NCBI GenBank assembly: GCA_016194585.1
Contig: JACQBG010000040.1
Span: 55,097 to 119,096 of the forward strand
Reading direction: 5' to 3'
Source of the DNA: Gemmatimonadota bacterium
GTDB taxonomy: Bacteria; Gemmatimonadota; Gemmatimonadetes; Gemmatimonadales; Gemmatimonadaceae
Length of the DNA: 64,000 bases
Shown here: positions 1 to 8,730 of the stretch, piece by piece
Position numbering within the stretch: the stretch's first letter is position 1
Layout of the letters: each line of letters opens with the position of its first letter
Notes under the pieces: model-generated
Seen by the model: the letters and a program-made list of their open reading frames with translations, nothing else
Told to the model about the DNA's origin: nothing
Databases searched by the model: none
Made by a program: the position numbers and the translations under genes

Positions 1-189
1 CGGGTCGAGGCATATCGAGTGGATGTGGGAGGGCACCGAAGGGGAGTGATCGCGGAGGACAAGAAAAGGTGGGCGCGGGAGCCCCCTCCCGACAGACACG
101 ATTGCGACAGGCGTGTGTCGTTCCGGGTCGCAATAGGGCAGGGTGTCGCGCGTGCGTCTCCGTGGGCACAGTCCAACACGGAGTTCGCC

Positions 190-744
190 ATGCCCCGTCG
201 CTCACGAAACCGCCCACGCGCTCGGCCCGAATCGGCCACAACGGGTGGTACCGTCGGTGCTGTCGGTACCGACGCCGACGAGACGCTGGCGTCGAGTCCC
301 CAAACGCCCGTCTGGCAGGTCGCACGGTGCATCAGCATGGCCCCGGTGGTCGAGGAAGTGATCGGCGCGCGCCTCGCGCTGCTCGCGCGCGGACTAACCG
401 GAGCGGAGGCGCGGGACTTGGTCCGAACGGTTGCCTCGTCCGACGCCGATCGCAGCCTCCTGGTTGCCACGGCCGCGCCATCTCTCCGGAGGGTACCGCG
501 GCGCGGCCGGCTCTCCGCGACGGACACGGAACGCCTCGTTCGCCTCGGCACCCTCTTCACGCTGCTGCGTGCGGCGTATGGGAGCGAGTCCCTCGCGCGA
601 GAGATCCTGCACATGCCGGTGCCGGCGCTGGGCGACCGGTCCGCGCTCGCGTGCGCCGACACGCTGACCGCCATTGAACGGGCGCAAGACCTGTTCGTGC
701 CGTACACGATCACGATCGTGGTCGATGCACCCGCCTCGCCCTAG
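190..744 (+). CDS. Orphan Xre/MbcA/ParS-type antitoxin-like protein
   Basis: 184 aa. Residues about 107-170 resemble the toxin-binding domain of the MbcA/ParS/Xre (DUF2384) family: an LSATDTERLVRLG helix, a following helix pair, and PALGDRSALACADT, which corresponds to the family's P-x-LGG-x-(T/S)P signature. In the family this domain binds and neutralises a RES-type NADase toxin. The N-terminal 45 residues are Arg/Pro-rich and look disordered; no clear HTH is seen. I chose the ATG at 190 because the upstream extension is low-complexity. No RES toxin follows; the next gene is the excisionase-like HTH gene, so this is an orphan or serves the mobile element. The family call is by pattern only. 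Confidence 0.55.
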   Translation: MPRRSRNRPRARPESATTGGTVGAVGTDADETLASSPQTPVWQVARCISMAPVVEEVIGARLALLARGLTGAEARDLVRTVASSDADRSLLVATAAPSLRRVPRRGRLSATDTERLVRLGTLFTLLRAAYGSESLAREILHMPVPALGDRSALACADTLTAIERAQDLFVPYTITIVVDAPASP

Positions 745-876
745 GCGGTCGACCCCGCGCGCGCGGCGGTCGCGCCGTCCCGGCACTCGGTCGGTTGCCG
801 ACGAACCCGTCCGGGACGCCGATCCGCGTGCGCGTCGCGCGTGCACACCGGCTCACCCCAAACCGGAGGTGAGACC

Positions 877-1335
877 GTGCGTGCCAGCCGTTCGCAGGAG
901 CCGAAGGAATCCGCCCACGTCGCCGAGGCGCAGTCGGCGGCGTCACCACCGGCGCTCGAGTCGCTGCTCGCGTGGATGCCCGACGAGGCGTTGCTCCCGG
1001 TCCACTGGCTCCGGGCCGCGCTCGCGGCGGAACGGGCGCGAGCGGCGGACCCCGGGATTCCCGAGATGCTGACGACGACGGCGTTCTGCGAGCACTACCG
1101 CCCCGCGCGCACCGCGGAATGGGTGCGCGACATGTGCAACGCCGCCCGGTTCCCCGGGGCCGTTCGGCGCGGACGTCAGTGGCTCATCCCGTCCGCGTGC
1201 CTCATGGAGGGTCCGACGCCGGCGAACACCGAGCGCTTCGACGCCGGCGCGACACTCCCGGCCAGCCGTGGTGCTGATGTCGCTCGCGGACCCCGACTCG
1301 CGCCGCGCAAGTCGCGCGGCACCCACCGCTACTAG
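877..1335 (+). CDS. Excisionase-like HTH (MerR/AlpA-type) protein
   Basis: 152 aa, starting at a GTG that follows a strong GGAGGTGAG ribosome site at 865-873. Residues about 65-110 (MLTTTAFCEHYRP ... VRDMCNAARFPGAVRRGRQW) have the layout of a helix-turn-helix_17/excisionase domain: a short recognition helix then a wing ending RRGRQWLIP. Such proteins bind attachment-site DNA or activate excision. The gene ends 14 bp before the integrase start, so the two are almost certainly cotranscribed, which supports an Xis or directionality-factor role. The flanking N- and C-terminal tails are unstructured-looking. Confidence 0.55.
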   Translation: MRASRSQEPKESAHVAEAQSAASPPALESLLAWMPDEALLPVHWLRAALAAERARAADPGIPEMLTTTAFCEHYRPARTAEWVRDMCNAARFPGAVRRGRQWLIPSACLMEGPTPANTERFDAGATLPASRGADVARGPRLAPRKSRGTHRY

Positions 1336-1349
1336 AGGGAGTGCCCCCC

Positions 1350-2594
1350 GTGTCGCACGCACTGAAGACGTCCGAGTTGACCCGTCGCCTCTATGAGCGA
1401 AATGGCCACTGGTACGTGGACCTGCGCGCGTACGGTGCCGGTCGCATCGCGCTGGCGGCGAACGGGTCGTCCCGCGCGACAACGGACTATGATGAGGCCC
1501 TCACGCTCGGTGGTACGGAGCTGCGGCAAGCGAAGGCCGACGCGGCCGAGCTTCGCGATCGGCGCGTCGCACGCTTCAAGACCGTGGGCGAGGTGGCCCA
1601 CGAGTTCGAAGAGCAACTGGCGACGAACGCCGCGAAAGGCCTCGTGAGGGAATCGACGAGGACACGCTACCTGCTCGCGCTCCGTCAACTCCTCGGCACA
1701 ACGGATGAACGCCAACGGCCGCGGGTTGCCGCGCTCGATCAGGATCGCCGCATCGATCGGCTCACGGTCGACGACGTACGCGCGTCGCTGAAGGTCCTGA
1801 ACGCCCGGGTGACGCGACGTGGAGGACCGCTGTCCGCGTCCTCGATCCACCACATCCTCGTGGTGTTGCACTACCTCTGCGCCATGGCGCGGAGCGCCGG
1901 GTGTGCGCCGTCCGGGTTCGACCCCTGCCGCGACCTCACCGCCTGGGAGAAGCCCAAGATGTCACGCGATCGCGAACCGACCGACTTCCTCGAGGTGCCT
2001 GAAGTACGCGCCTTGCTGGCAACCATCCAACAGGAGTACACGGGCCCCCTGCCGCTCTATGAGATCGCCGCCACGTTGCTTTACACGGGCGGTCGCAAGA
2101 CCGAGGTGCTCGGCCTGCTCGTGAGCGACTTGGACTTTCCGCGCGAGCTCGTGCGCTTTCGCCGGAACCAGTACCGCAGGATCAAACGCGATCAGGACCG
2201 TCCGGTACCGTTCGTGCGCGAGCTGCGCGACATCCTTCGCGCGTATCTCACCCGGACGGGCCGCGTGGGCGGCTTGGTCTTTCCGCCCCCGCACGATCCG
2301 GCAGCGACGCACCTGATCACGACGGACCTGATTGCCCCGCTCCGTGAGGCACAGTGTGCGGCGGTGCTGCGGCTTCCGGAAGGCGAGCGCGAGGCGTTCG
2401 CGACGAAACGGATCCACCCGCATGCGTTCCGCACGACCTACTGCTCGGCCCGCTTGCAGACGCTGGACAACGGGGCGGCCGTCTCGCCGTTCACCGTCTG
2501 TCGCGAGCTGGGTCACAAGTCGATGCAGATGGTCCTGCGCGTGTACGGCAACCTCGGGAACGTGCGTCAGCGCGGCGACGAGGTGTCGTACTGA
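1350..2594 (+). CDS. Tyrosine recombinase (phage/island integrase)
   Basis: 414 aa. The C-terminal catalytic domain (about residues 210-400) shows the tyrosine-recombinase residues: Arg in TGGRKTEVLGL, His-x-x-Arg in HPHAFRTTY, the GH pair in ELGHKSMQMV and the nucleophile candidate Tyr in VLRVYGNLG. The middle (about 75-190) looks like a SAM-like core-binding domain, and the N-terminus (YERNGHWYVDLRAYG) like an Arm-type domain. Start: AGAGGGA at 1334-1340 abuts a GTG at 1341 but is well spaced from the GTG at 1350, which I prefer. It directly follows the HTH gene. Probably drives integration of the element whose genes fill 1-23 kb; no attachment site was found. Confidence 0.9.
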   Translation: MSHALKTSELTRRLYERNGHWYVDLRAYGAGRIALAANGSSRATTDYDEALTLGGTELRQAKADAAELRDRRVARFKTVGEVAHEFEEQLATNAAKGLVRESTRTRYLLALRQLLGTTDERQRPRVAALDQDRRIDRLTVDDVRASLKVLNARVTRRGGPLSASSIHHILVVLHYLCAMARSAGCAPSGFDPCRDLTAWEKPKMSRDREPTDFLEVPEVRALLATIQQEYTGPLPLYEIAATLLYTGGRKTEVLGLLVSDLDFPRELVRFRRNQYRRIKRDQDRPVPFVRELRDILRAYLTRTGRVGGLVFPPPHDPAATHLITTDLIAPLREAQCAAVLRLPEGEREAFATKRIHPHAFRTTYCSARLQTLDNGAAVSPFTVCRELGHKSMQMVLRVYGNLGNVRQRGDEVSY

Positions 2595-2858
2595 ACGCGC
2601 GTGCGCTCCGCGCCGTTGTCACGACCCCGCGTAGTCATGTGACCCCTGCCGTGGAGCGCCGTATGCCGACGACGTCATGCCGAACGCCGCCCGCGAGGAC
2701 GCACCTCTCGACGCGCCGTGCCGCCGAGCCGTCTCTGCCTGATGCTGAAGCGCCGACCCGGTGGCTCGGCACCGCTGCGGCTCCCCCCGCCAACCGTGCC
2801 AACGCGCGCCGGACACTCGGGCCCCGACTAACCCCGGGAGATGCATCCCTCGCCGCCT

Positions 2859-3515
2859 CTACGAACAATGCTCGTTGGTGCCAGGTGTCCACATCGCCCA
2901 CGTCTGCCTCGGCTGGCCTGGCGATTTCGCCGACGACACCACCGGCGCGCCAGCCTTGTCGAAGACCACCGATTTGAGCCTCGCCTGGGCATGAAAGCGG
3001 TAGTAGACACCCTTCTGAGGACGCATCAAGAACTGGATCGCCCCCTCCATGCGATCCTTCGGTCCGACGACCCCAAGCGGTGCGTCTGAGTCCGAGTTGT
3101 CGGCTGTGATGATGGTGTCAACAAGCATGGGGTAGTCTGTAGGCGCGATGGCGGCGAATCGTCGCTTCCCCAGCACCATATCAGCAGCGAGGGTATCAAT
3201 GCTGATCTCAATGCTGTCTATTCCCAGAGGAACGGCGCCCTCATTGCGAGTCTCTATATGCATGGAGATAAACGCCACTCCGTCTGCGGCGCCCAACCGG
3301 GTCTCTTCGGCGACGCACGCAGTCAACGTGCCGAGCACATCCCCCGCGAGTCGCGTCTGATAGGCGCTCCATGCCTCCGCCGGCTGTTCCACGCGAATCC
3401 ACTTGTTGTACGTCCAGTAGCCTCCGACCAGGATGGCGCCGATCTGAACGAGCTTGAGCGCCAGCTCGACGCGATCAGCGAATCGCGAAAGCGACACATC
3501 GCTTACTCCGGCCAT
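2859..3515 (-). CDS. Single-pass membrane protein of unknown function
   Basis: 218 aa. One clear transmembrane helix at about residues 18-37 (VELALKLVQIGAILVGGYW), then a large soluble part containing several beta-strand-like stretches (GVAFISMHIETRN, GIDSIEISIDTL). Not recognised as a named family. Its ATG lies inside the last codons of the upstream nuclease gene (13-nt overlap), so it is translationally linked to it and is the last gene of a four-gene minus-strand cluster (5235 to 2859). The context suggests a membrane-anchored partner of the exported nuclease, but this is inference. Confidence 0.7.
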   Translation of the reverse strand: MAGVSDVSLSRFADRVELALKLVQIGAILVGGYWTYNKWIRVEQPAEAWSAYQTRLAGDVLGTLTACVAEETRLGAADGVAFISMHIETRNEGAVPLGIDSIEISIDTLAADMVLGKRRFAAIAPTDYPMLVDTIITADNSDSDAPLGVVGPKDRMEGAIQFLMRPQKGVYYRFHAQARLKSVVFDKAGAPVVSSAKSPGQPRQTWAMWTPGTNEHCS

Positions 3516-4486
3516 AGAGCCGCCTTCGCCGTCTTGAGGCCGGCGAGTTCACCAGGAAGACCAGGAAAGAACCTCAGACCTGTGCGCTCTTCAATCCATG
3601 ACACGGGAACAAGCTGTTTCTCGAGATGGAAAGGCGATGAATACCCGCGATTCTCCATGACGAACGCTAGGAACTGCCAGCCCTCGCTTCCGCGGGGCGG
3701 CGAGGCGAGAATCTTGTAGAAGTGCGTTGGCACAGCGACCTCATCTGGACCGATGAGGTAATACGGAGTCGACCCATCTGCGGTCGACGGATCGTCCTCC
3801 TTAGGGTCGTAGAACATCGGTCCGGTGATCACGAACAGCTCGCCCTTGGCCGCGGCCCAGTCGCGCACATGTTCCTCGAGGTTCTTCCAAATGCGCTGGT
3901 TAAGCTGCGGCGCCTGCGGAGCCATGTTCGAGAGGTAGTAGGTCTCGTTCTGCCGCACCTGGCTGCGCGTCTGATCCGCGCTCGGGGCCTGATGTCCACG
4001 GTCGTACGAGCTTCCGACATAGTCCTTCTTCTCCGCCCGCGATCCCGGCGGCAATTCGGGGTCTGGTGCAAACGGCTCCGGCTTCGGGCGTTTCAGCGAA
4101 CCGGTGACGTCATACTTGGTCATGTGCTCGCACACCCACAGCGGGATCTTGTCCGTCGCGCTATGCTCGAGTTCGTACCCTGCGCGCGTGATGACTTTCG
4201 TGGGGCCGAACTCCCACACACCCGTCGTGTCTCTGACGGGCTCGCCGAACGCACACAGACCCGCCGGCGCGCCGGGAGCGGCGGCCCGTCGATGCGCCGC
4301 ACTATACGGCGCAGGCTTGGAGGCTGCGCGCGCTGTGGTTTCCGCCTCTGGTGGCGCTCCCGCAAAGTTCGCGGCGAGGCCCAACGCCAGCGGCAGCGCG
4401 GCGAACAGAGAAGTCCTACCGCGCGTGTTGCATAGAGGACTCCCGAAAGCCGGCGATGCTGCCGACTCACCACTTCGACCCGGCAT
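3503..4486 (-). CDS. Exported DNA/RNA non-specific endonuclease (NUC1, beta-beta-alpha metal family)
   Basis: 327 aa. An N-terminal hydrophobic stretch at about residues 26-44 (LFAALPLALGLAANFAG) after a charged leader looks like a signal or anchor. The catalytic region carries the NUC1/NucA signature DRGHQAPSAD (general-base His and the DRGH motif), followed by YYLSNMAPQAPQLNQRIWKNLE, where the Asn is the usual Mg ligand, and FVITGPMFYD. This family (Serratia nuclease, NucA, EndoG) hydrolyses DNA and RNA. The ATG has AGGAG seven bases upstream. It starts 9 bp after the upstream small membrane protein gene and overlaps the downstream one by 13 nt. An exported nuclease flanked by three membrane proteins may act at or outside the inner membrane. 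Confidence 0.85.
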   Translation of the reverse strand: MPGRSGESAASPAFGSPLCNTRGRTSLFAALPLALGLAANFAGAPPEAETTARAASKPAPYSAAHRRAAAPGAPAGLCAFGEPVRDTTGVWEFGPTKVITRAGYELEHSATDKIPLWVCEHMTKYDVTGSLKRPKPEPFAPDPELPPGSRAEKKDYVGSSYDRGHQAPSADQTRSQVRQNETYYLSNMAPQAPQLNQRIWKNLEEHVRDWAAAKGELFVITGPMFYDPKEDDPSTADGSTPYYLIGPDEVAVPTHFYKILASPPRGSEGWQFLAFVMENRGYSSPFHLEKQLVPVSWIEERTGLRFFPGLPGELAGLKTAKAALWPE

Positions 4487-4495
4487 GGTTCGCTC

Positions 4496-4897
4496 CTATC
4501 GCGACGAGTCGCCAAGACTGGGCTGTCCATCGCTTCCTGACGCGGCGCCGTCACTCGGCTGTTTGTCCATGCTCTTCCCGACCAGAAACGACGACCCGCT
4601 GATGCCAATGAGCGTCAACACGCTTCCGGGGATGACTGGGAAGCCCACCGCGTCAGGCTTAGTGACAACGAAGAGGAACGCGAACGCGACCACGAACGAG
4701 AAGAGCAGAAGCTGAAAGCGCGACATGCTCGCGGAGCCCTCCGCATCCCCGATCAGGTACGTGAGGTCGATCTTCCCCGTGTAGACACGCCAAATGATCG
4801 CTGCCGCGAACGCTGACACGGTTGCAAGGGCGACGACACCGGTCGCCATACTCAGCAGCCCCGAGACACTCTCCACCTGCGTTTCCGGAACGATCAT
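4496..4897 (-). CDS. Small membrane protein with SRFQLLLF motif
   Basis: 133 aa, three predicted transmembrane segments (about 10-34, 58-78, 84-104). Its start overlaps the upstream stop as ATGA and has AGGAGATGAG upstream. The motif ASMSRFQLLLFS just before the second helix matches ASPERVQLLLFT in the neighbouring gene, so the two are divergent duplicates. After the motif both have a hydrophobic helix, a proline-containing loop and a Gly/Ser-rich third segment (GISGSSFLVGK here). The tail is Ser/Asp-rich. Function unknown; it is encoded immediately before the exported nuclease. Confidence 0.7.
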   Translation of the reverse strand: MIVPETQVESVSGLLSMATGVVALATVSAFAAAIIWRVYTGKIDLTYLIGDAEGSASMSRFQLLLFSFVVAFAFLFVVTKPDAVGFPVIPGSVLTLIGISGSSFLVGKSMDKQPSDGAASGSDGQPSLGDSSR

Positions 4898-5235
4898 GAT
4901 CTCATCTCCTGTTGAGAGGTTCTCTCGGCACGAGCGCTGTTGACGATCCGGCGAATGACCTTCGTGATGACGTAGATCCCGTTGCTCCCCGCGCCCGCAA
5001 CGAGCCACTTATCGTCCATCGGTGGGAGCGCTGTGGTGTCCGTCCACGCCAACGTCGAGGCGAGATACATCGCCGACGTGGCAAGCGTGAAAAGCAGCAA
5101 CTGCACGCGCTCAGGGCTTGCCTGATCCCGGTTCGGACCTGCCTTCTGCGCCAATATGCCACGCGTCCGGATTCGGCCATTGAGCAGGCCGAGCGCTACC
5201 ATGGCTGCGAGAAAGCCAAGCCAAGCAATCGCCAT
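4894..5235 (-). CDS. Small membrane protein with ERVQLLLF motif (paralogue of downstream gene)
   Basis: 113 aa from the ATG at 5235; a TTG at 5271 would add 12 residues, and neither start has a good ribosome site. Transmembrane segments at about 2-18 and 45-62 flank the motif ASPERVQLLLFT shared with the next gene; a Gly-rich stretch (VAGAGSNGIYVITK) follows. First gene of the minus-strand cluster that includes the NUC1 nuclease. The stop overlaps the next start (ATGA), so expression is coupled. No family name recognised. Confidence 0.65.
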   Translation of the reverse strand: MAIAWLGFLAAMVALGLLNGRIRTRGILAQKAGPNRDQASPERVQLLLFTLATSAMYLASTLAWTDTTALPPMDDKWLVAGAGSNGIYVITKVIRRIVNSARAERTSQQEMRS

Positions 5236-5551
5236 CGACCGCGTCGCAGGCGCAAGGGAGAGGGGCGACAAAGCGGTACCTCGCTGGAAATGCTGTCAGC
5301 AGATTGCCGTGGCTGCGGCGCGCGATCGCGTGTGGTAGATGGGCTCGTCTCGCGGATATAGTGGCAATCCTTCGGTGTCGCGCAAGAGTGCGGCCCTATT
5401 TGAGACACCTCGATGTCCGGCCTTGCGTGAACTGCCGAGGAAGTCAGTATTGCGCGCTGGCGAGATACGAGCCGCCTTTCCAGTCACCGTTGCCGACCGA
5501 CGAGACCTCGGCCGCTAGGATCCTCACCGCCATCTCCCGTGGAGGCGCCAC
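5236..5551. other. Intergenic region between divergent genes
   Basis: About 316 bp between the start of the minus-strand nuclease cluster and the plus-strand secreted protein. It must hold the promoters for both. I see no convincing gene, no clear -35/-10 pair and no long repeat. Confidence 0.4.
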
Positions 5552-6250
5552 ATGTCCCAGACCCAGCGGATCGCACTCGCGTTACGAATCCTCGTGCTGC
5601 TCGCCGCGGCCTCGACCTCGGCAGTAGCGCAGAAGGTGTCGTGCGCGGAACGCGCGTGTGATCGGTGGTCGATCAAGACATCGACGGTTGGCGACCGCGT
5701 CGCTGTGGAACAGTCCGCGACGCTGGACGAATTGATCGCGTACCGCGCCCCCGATCATGCCATGGACACCGGGGCGAAGGCGGCGTATCAGAAGAAGCGC
5801 TTGCCAGGTGCCGTCGGATCACACGGGGAGCACGAAGGCACCATCATCAGAGTGGAAGGATTCCTTCGTCTGATGCAGCACGACACCGGCGACAGCGACT
5901 ATCACCTCCAGCTGAGCCCCACGTGGGATAGCACCGCCGATTCGACGGACGTGATCGTGGAGGTACCCGATCCCGATCTGCTACCCGACGGCGAGTTGAA
6001 GACGCGCGCCGCCGCGATGCGCACCTGGCTGGATCACTTGGCGGCCAAGGGAGCAGTCTCCTCGGGCAAAGGCAATCTGCTGCAGCGAAAGACCTGGGTC
6101 TTCGTGGAAGGCCAGCTCTTCTTCGACCATCACCACTACCCCGGCTGCGGCCAACGAGGAAAGCAGCAGCGGCACGCCGTTACGTGCTGGGAGATCCACC
6201 CGATCACGGCCATTGGGTTCGCGAACAAGGCCAACATGCCGAAGGACTAG
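5552..6250 (+). CDS. Secreted protein of unknown function
   Basis: 232 aa. A Sec signal peptide is clear (hydrophobic ALALRILVLLAAASTS, cleavage likely after AVA-Q). The ATG has GGAGG nine bases upstream. The mature part has a beta-rich block (GTIIRVEGFLRLMQHDTG, then DYHLQLSP) and a C-terminal block QLFFDHHHYPGCG ... TCWEIHPITAI. The WEIHP-(I/V)-T motif recurs in small exported proteins with an OB-like beta barrel, but I cannot name the family. It sits 47 bp upstream of the DUF2235 lipase-like gene and probably shares its transcript. Confidence 0.7.
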   Translation: MSQTQRIALALRILVLLAAASTSAVAQKVSCAERACDRWSIKTSTVGDRVAVEQSATLDELIAYRAPDHAMDTGAKAAYQKKRLPGAVGSHGEHEGTIIRVEGFLRLMQHDTGDSDYHLQLSPTWDSTADSTDVIVEVPDPDLLPDGELKTRAAAMRTWLDHLAAKGAVSSGKGNLLQRKTWVFVEGQLFFDHHHYPGCGQRGKQQRHAVTCWEIHPITAIGFANKANMPKD

Positions 6251-6297
6251 GCGATGTCTCCGAACTTCGGCCACCACGCCGAGCGAGGTCCCCTCCC

Positions 6298-7389
6298 ATG
6301 AAACGCATCATCATTTGCGCCGATGGCACGTGGAACAACCGCGATCAAGTCGACCAGAAAACGAAGAAGCGCCGACCGACGAACGTCACCAAACTGGCAC
6401 GTGCCATCCCGCCGGAGGCGGGCGACGTCTCGCAGGTCGTGATCTATCACGAGGGCGTCGGTACGGGCGGGCCGCTGGACAAGATCACCGGCGGCGCCTT
6501 CGGGGATGGGGTCGAACGCAACGTCCGCGACCTCTACCGATCCATCCTCTACAACTACGCGGATGGCGACGAGCTGTTCCTGTTCGGTTTCAGTCGCGGC
6601 GCGTTCACCGTGCGTACACTCGCCGGCTTCCTGAACGCGGTCGGCTTGCTGGAAAAGCAGGATGACTACTGGCTGCCGGAGGTGTACGGCTGCTATCAAA
6701 ACGGCGCGAAGCCCGGCTCCGCCGCGTGGCAGCAGGCCTTCCACGGAGTCCGCGGACAGTCGCGCTTTCCCACGATACGCTTCATCGGCGTGTGGGACAC
6801 GGTGGGTGCCCTCGGAGCGCCGGGGGCCCTCGGACAGCTGCTCAATCGCAACAAGTACCAGTATCACGACATCAGCTTGAACGATCACATCGTTAGCGCA
6901 GCCCAGGCGCTAGCGATCGAGGAACGGCGCAAGCCGTTTGCGCCCAGCGTGTGGGAGCGGCCGGCCGGATGGAAGGGCACGCTTCAGCAGGCGTGGTTCC
7001 CGGGAGTACACTCCGACGTCGGCGGCGGCTATACGCCGGACGGGTTGGCGAATGAAGCGCTGCACTGGATCGTCGAATGCGCGAAGGCGGAGGGCCTTGC
7101 GGTCGACGATGCGTTCTTGGCGCCCTATCAGGCGTGCTTCAACTCGGTACTCCACGATTCGATGAGCTTCAAGTACCGTCTCCTGGGAACGATCCTCCGT
7201 CCCATCGGAAAGGCGGATTCCGCGTCCGAGGGATTGCACCAGGCGACGGAAGACCGGCAGCACATGACGAGTCTCGCGTACGCCCCGAAGAACGTCGCCG
7301 ACTACAAGGCGGCCGGTGGCCAACGCGTCTACGGCACACCAAACGTCGCGCGCGGCCAACCGTGCCCGGCCTTTGAGAAGACGCCGTGA
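6298..7389 (+). CDS. DUF2235 / Tle1-like alpha/beta-hydrolase
   Basis: 363 aa. The full set of family signatures is visible: N-terminal IIICADGTWNN, nucleophile elbow GFSRGAFTVRTLAG (catalytic Ser), the Asp in FIGVWDTVGALG and the His in PGVHSDVGGGY. This family includes the type VI secretion phospholipase effector Tle1, but many members stand alone. No type VI genes are visible here and no signal peptide is present. It probably hydrolyses a lipid ester. A GTGA overlap at the end starts a short, apparently broken reading frame. Confidence 0.85.
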   Translation: MKRIIICADGTWNNRDQVDQKTKKRRPTNVTKLARAIPPEAGDVSQVVIYHEGVGTGGPLDKITGGAFGDGVERNVRDLYRSILYNYADGDELFLFGFSRGAFTVRTLAGFLNAVGLLEKQDDYWLPEVYGCYQNGAKPGSAAWQQAFHGVRGQSRFPTIRFIGVWDTVGALGAPGALGQLLNRNKYQYHDISLNDHIVSAAQALAIEERRKPFAPSVWERPAGWKGTLQQAWFPGVHSDVGGGYTPDGLANEALHWIVECAKAEGLAVDDAFLAPYQACFNSVLHDSMSFKYRLLGTILRPIGKADSASEGLHQATEDRQHMTSLAYAPKNVADYKAAGGQRVYGTPNVARGQPCPAFEKTP

Positions 7390-7574
7390 GGAAGCAGTCG
7401 AAAATCGCCCAAGTGAACGACGTCGCGAAGAGCGCCGCGGCGGCAGCGGGCATCCCGGCAAACAGCGCGGACGGATTTTGTCGCGGGCACGCTGCACGAG
7501 GCGTCTCGTGGCGTCAGCGACGACGCTCAGACCAGCGGGCGGCCCCGACGTCTCGTGGACGACCGGGCGGCTGA
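7386..7574 (+). pseudogene. Truncated start of a gene coupled to the DUF2235 lipase
   Basis: A GTG at 7386 overlaps the lipase stop codon (GTGA), the same coupling used by real gene pairs in this window. The first 30 residues (MRKQSKIAQVNDVAKSAAAA, then GIPANSADG) look protein-like; the rest is Arg-rich and probably out of frame. An IS3-type transposase remnant begins immediately after. I infer a partner gene of the lipase cut off by an insertion event. Weak evidence. Confidence 0.3.
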
Positions 7575-7866
7575 ATTCACCCAGTTTACCAGTGCGGCCT
7601 TCACAGGGCTGCTGCTCGATCACGGCAGCCGCCTCATCATGGATGGGAAGGGCTGCTGGCGCGACAACGTCTTCGTCGAACGGCTCTGGCGCTCGCTCAA
7701 GTATGAAGAGGTGTACCTGCATGGCTACGAGACCGTCTCCGCCGCGACGGCCGGCATCGGTCGCTATCTCACCCTCTACAACACCCGCCGTCTACACTCG
7801 AGTCTCGCGGATCAGACGCCCGGCGAAGCATACTTCACCCGGTCGTCGCTTTCCGCGGCGGCCTGA
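7555..7866 (+). pseudogene. IS3-family transposase (OrfB) C-terminal remnant
   Basis: Encodes the last part of an IS3-type DDE integrase domain: EFTQFTSAAFTGLL (around the second Asp), then MDGKGCWRDNVFVERLWRSL with the catalytic Glu, KYEEVYLHGYE, and YNTRRLHSSLADQTPGEAY. The N-terminal half with OrfA and the first Asp is missing, and no terminal inverted repeats were seen, so it is a decayed insertion sequence. Confidence 0.85.
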
Positions 7867-7961
7867 TCCACCCCGCTTCCACATATCCAAGCCCGTTTAG
7901 CTGTACTGAAGAACGGAGCCACTTCTGATGTCGCGCAGGGTTTCCGCGAAAGAACGTCGTC

Positions 7962-8582
7962 TCAGTGGTTCTTTGAGCTCACGAGCCACAGTTCGTAGCC
8001 TAGACGGACATTCCAAGTCGTGACCGCTCCACCAGTGGCCCCGTGAACCCAAGCGTTACGAAATCCGAGGATCACTCCACCGTAACGGAGAACCGCAACT
8101 GGGACGTCGAGCCCCAGCTCGTAGCTTGCGAGCGTTTCCTCCCGCGCGAGCGTCTGCGTTCCCCACTCGGCAGCGGCCAGTCTCGCTGCGCCAACTCCGA
8201 GAGTCACTGTCGGTATCCACGCTTCTCTTTTCGCGCTGAACGAATAACTGGCGGCGAAGTGGGCACTCTTGTATCGCGCGGCGGGTGCACACACGGTGAA
8301 GCCCTGAATGCAGTCCGACGCATTTTCCCACACTGGCAACTCAAGTTCCACTCCGAGCGCGAGCTGCGAAGCGAGGTGCTTGCTGACGCTCGCACCCACG
8401 AGCACCACGGTACCGCTCTGGCGAACTGGGTCCGGGCCGGGCGCAACGTGCGCCATTCCAGCCCCGAGAGACAGTCCGACGTTCCACGAAGGGTCCACTT
8501 GGGCTGACAGCTGCCACGGTAGCGAGAGCCCGAGCGCGACGCAGGTCACGGTGGAGAGCAGAACCTTTCTCGAGATTCCCAT
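7962..8582 (-). CDS. Outer-membrane beta-barrel protein
   Basis: 206 aa from the second ATG, which has GGAGGA seven bases upstream. Signal peptide (VLLSTVTCVALGLSLPWQLSAQ), then alternating amphipathic strands typical of an eight-stranded OmpA/OmpW-like barrel (WNVGLSLGAGMAHVA, GTVVLVGASVSKH, SQLALGVELELPVW, PTVTLGVGAARLAA), ending in a strand (WNVRLGYELWLV). No specific family recognised. It lies 148 bp downstream of the secreted serine protease on the same strand. Confidence 0.65.
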   Translation of the reverse strand: MGISRKVLLSTVTCVALGLSLPWQLSAQVDPSWNVGLSLGAGMAHVAPGPDPVRQSGTVVLVGASVSKHLASQLALGVELELPVWENASDCIQGFTVCAPAARYKSAHFAASYSFSAKREAWIPTVTLGVGAARLAAAEWGTQTLAREETLASYELGLDVPVAVLRYGGVILGFRNAWVHGATGGAVTTWNVRLGYELWLVSSKNH

Positions 8583-8730
8583 CGGAACATCCTCCATTTC
8601 TCAGAATGGTGCAGGTACGCTCGTGTGCAGCCTCGACGCGCTCACGGCCGGACGCCCTATTCTTGAAACGCCTGGGATGGGGCAACGCCCACCGTGCGAC
8701 GTTGCCCCAGCATAGAATCGCGTTAGGCGG

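Noticed and set aside
6298..7389. Type VI secretion effector cluster
   Set aside because: The hydrolase resembles Tle1, but no VgrG, PAAR, Hcp or other type VI genes are in the window.
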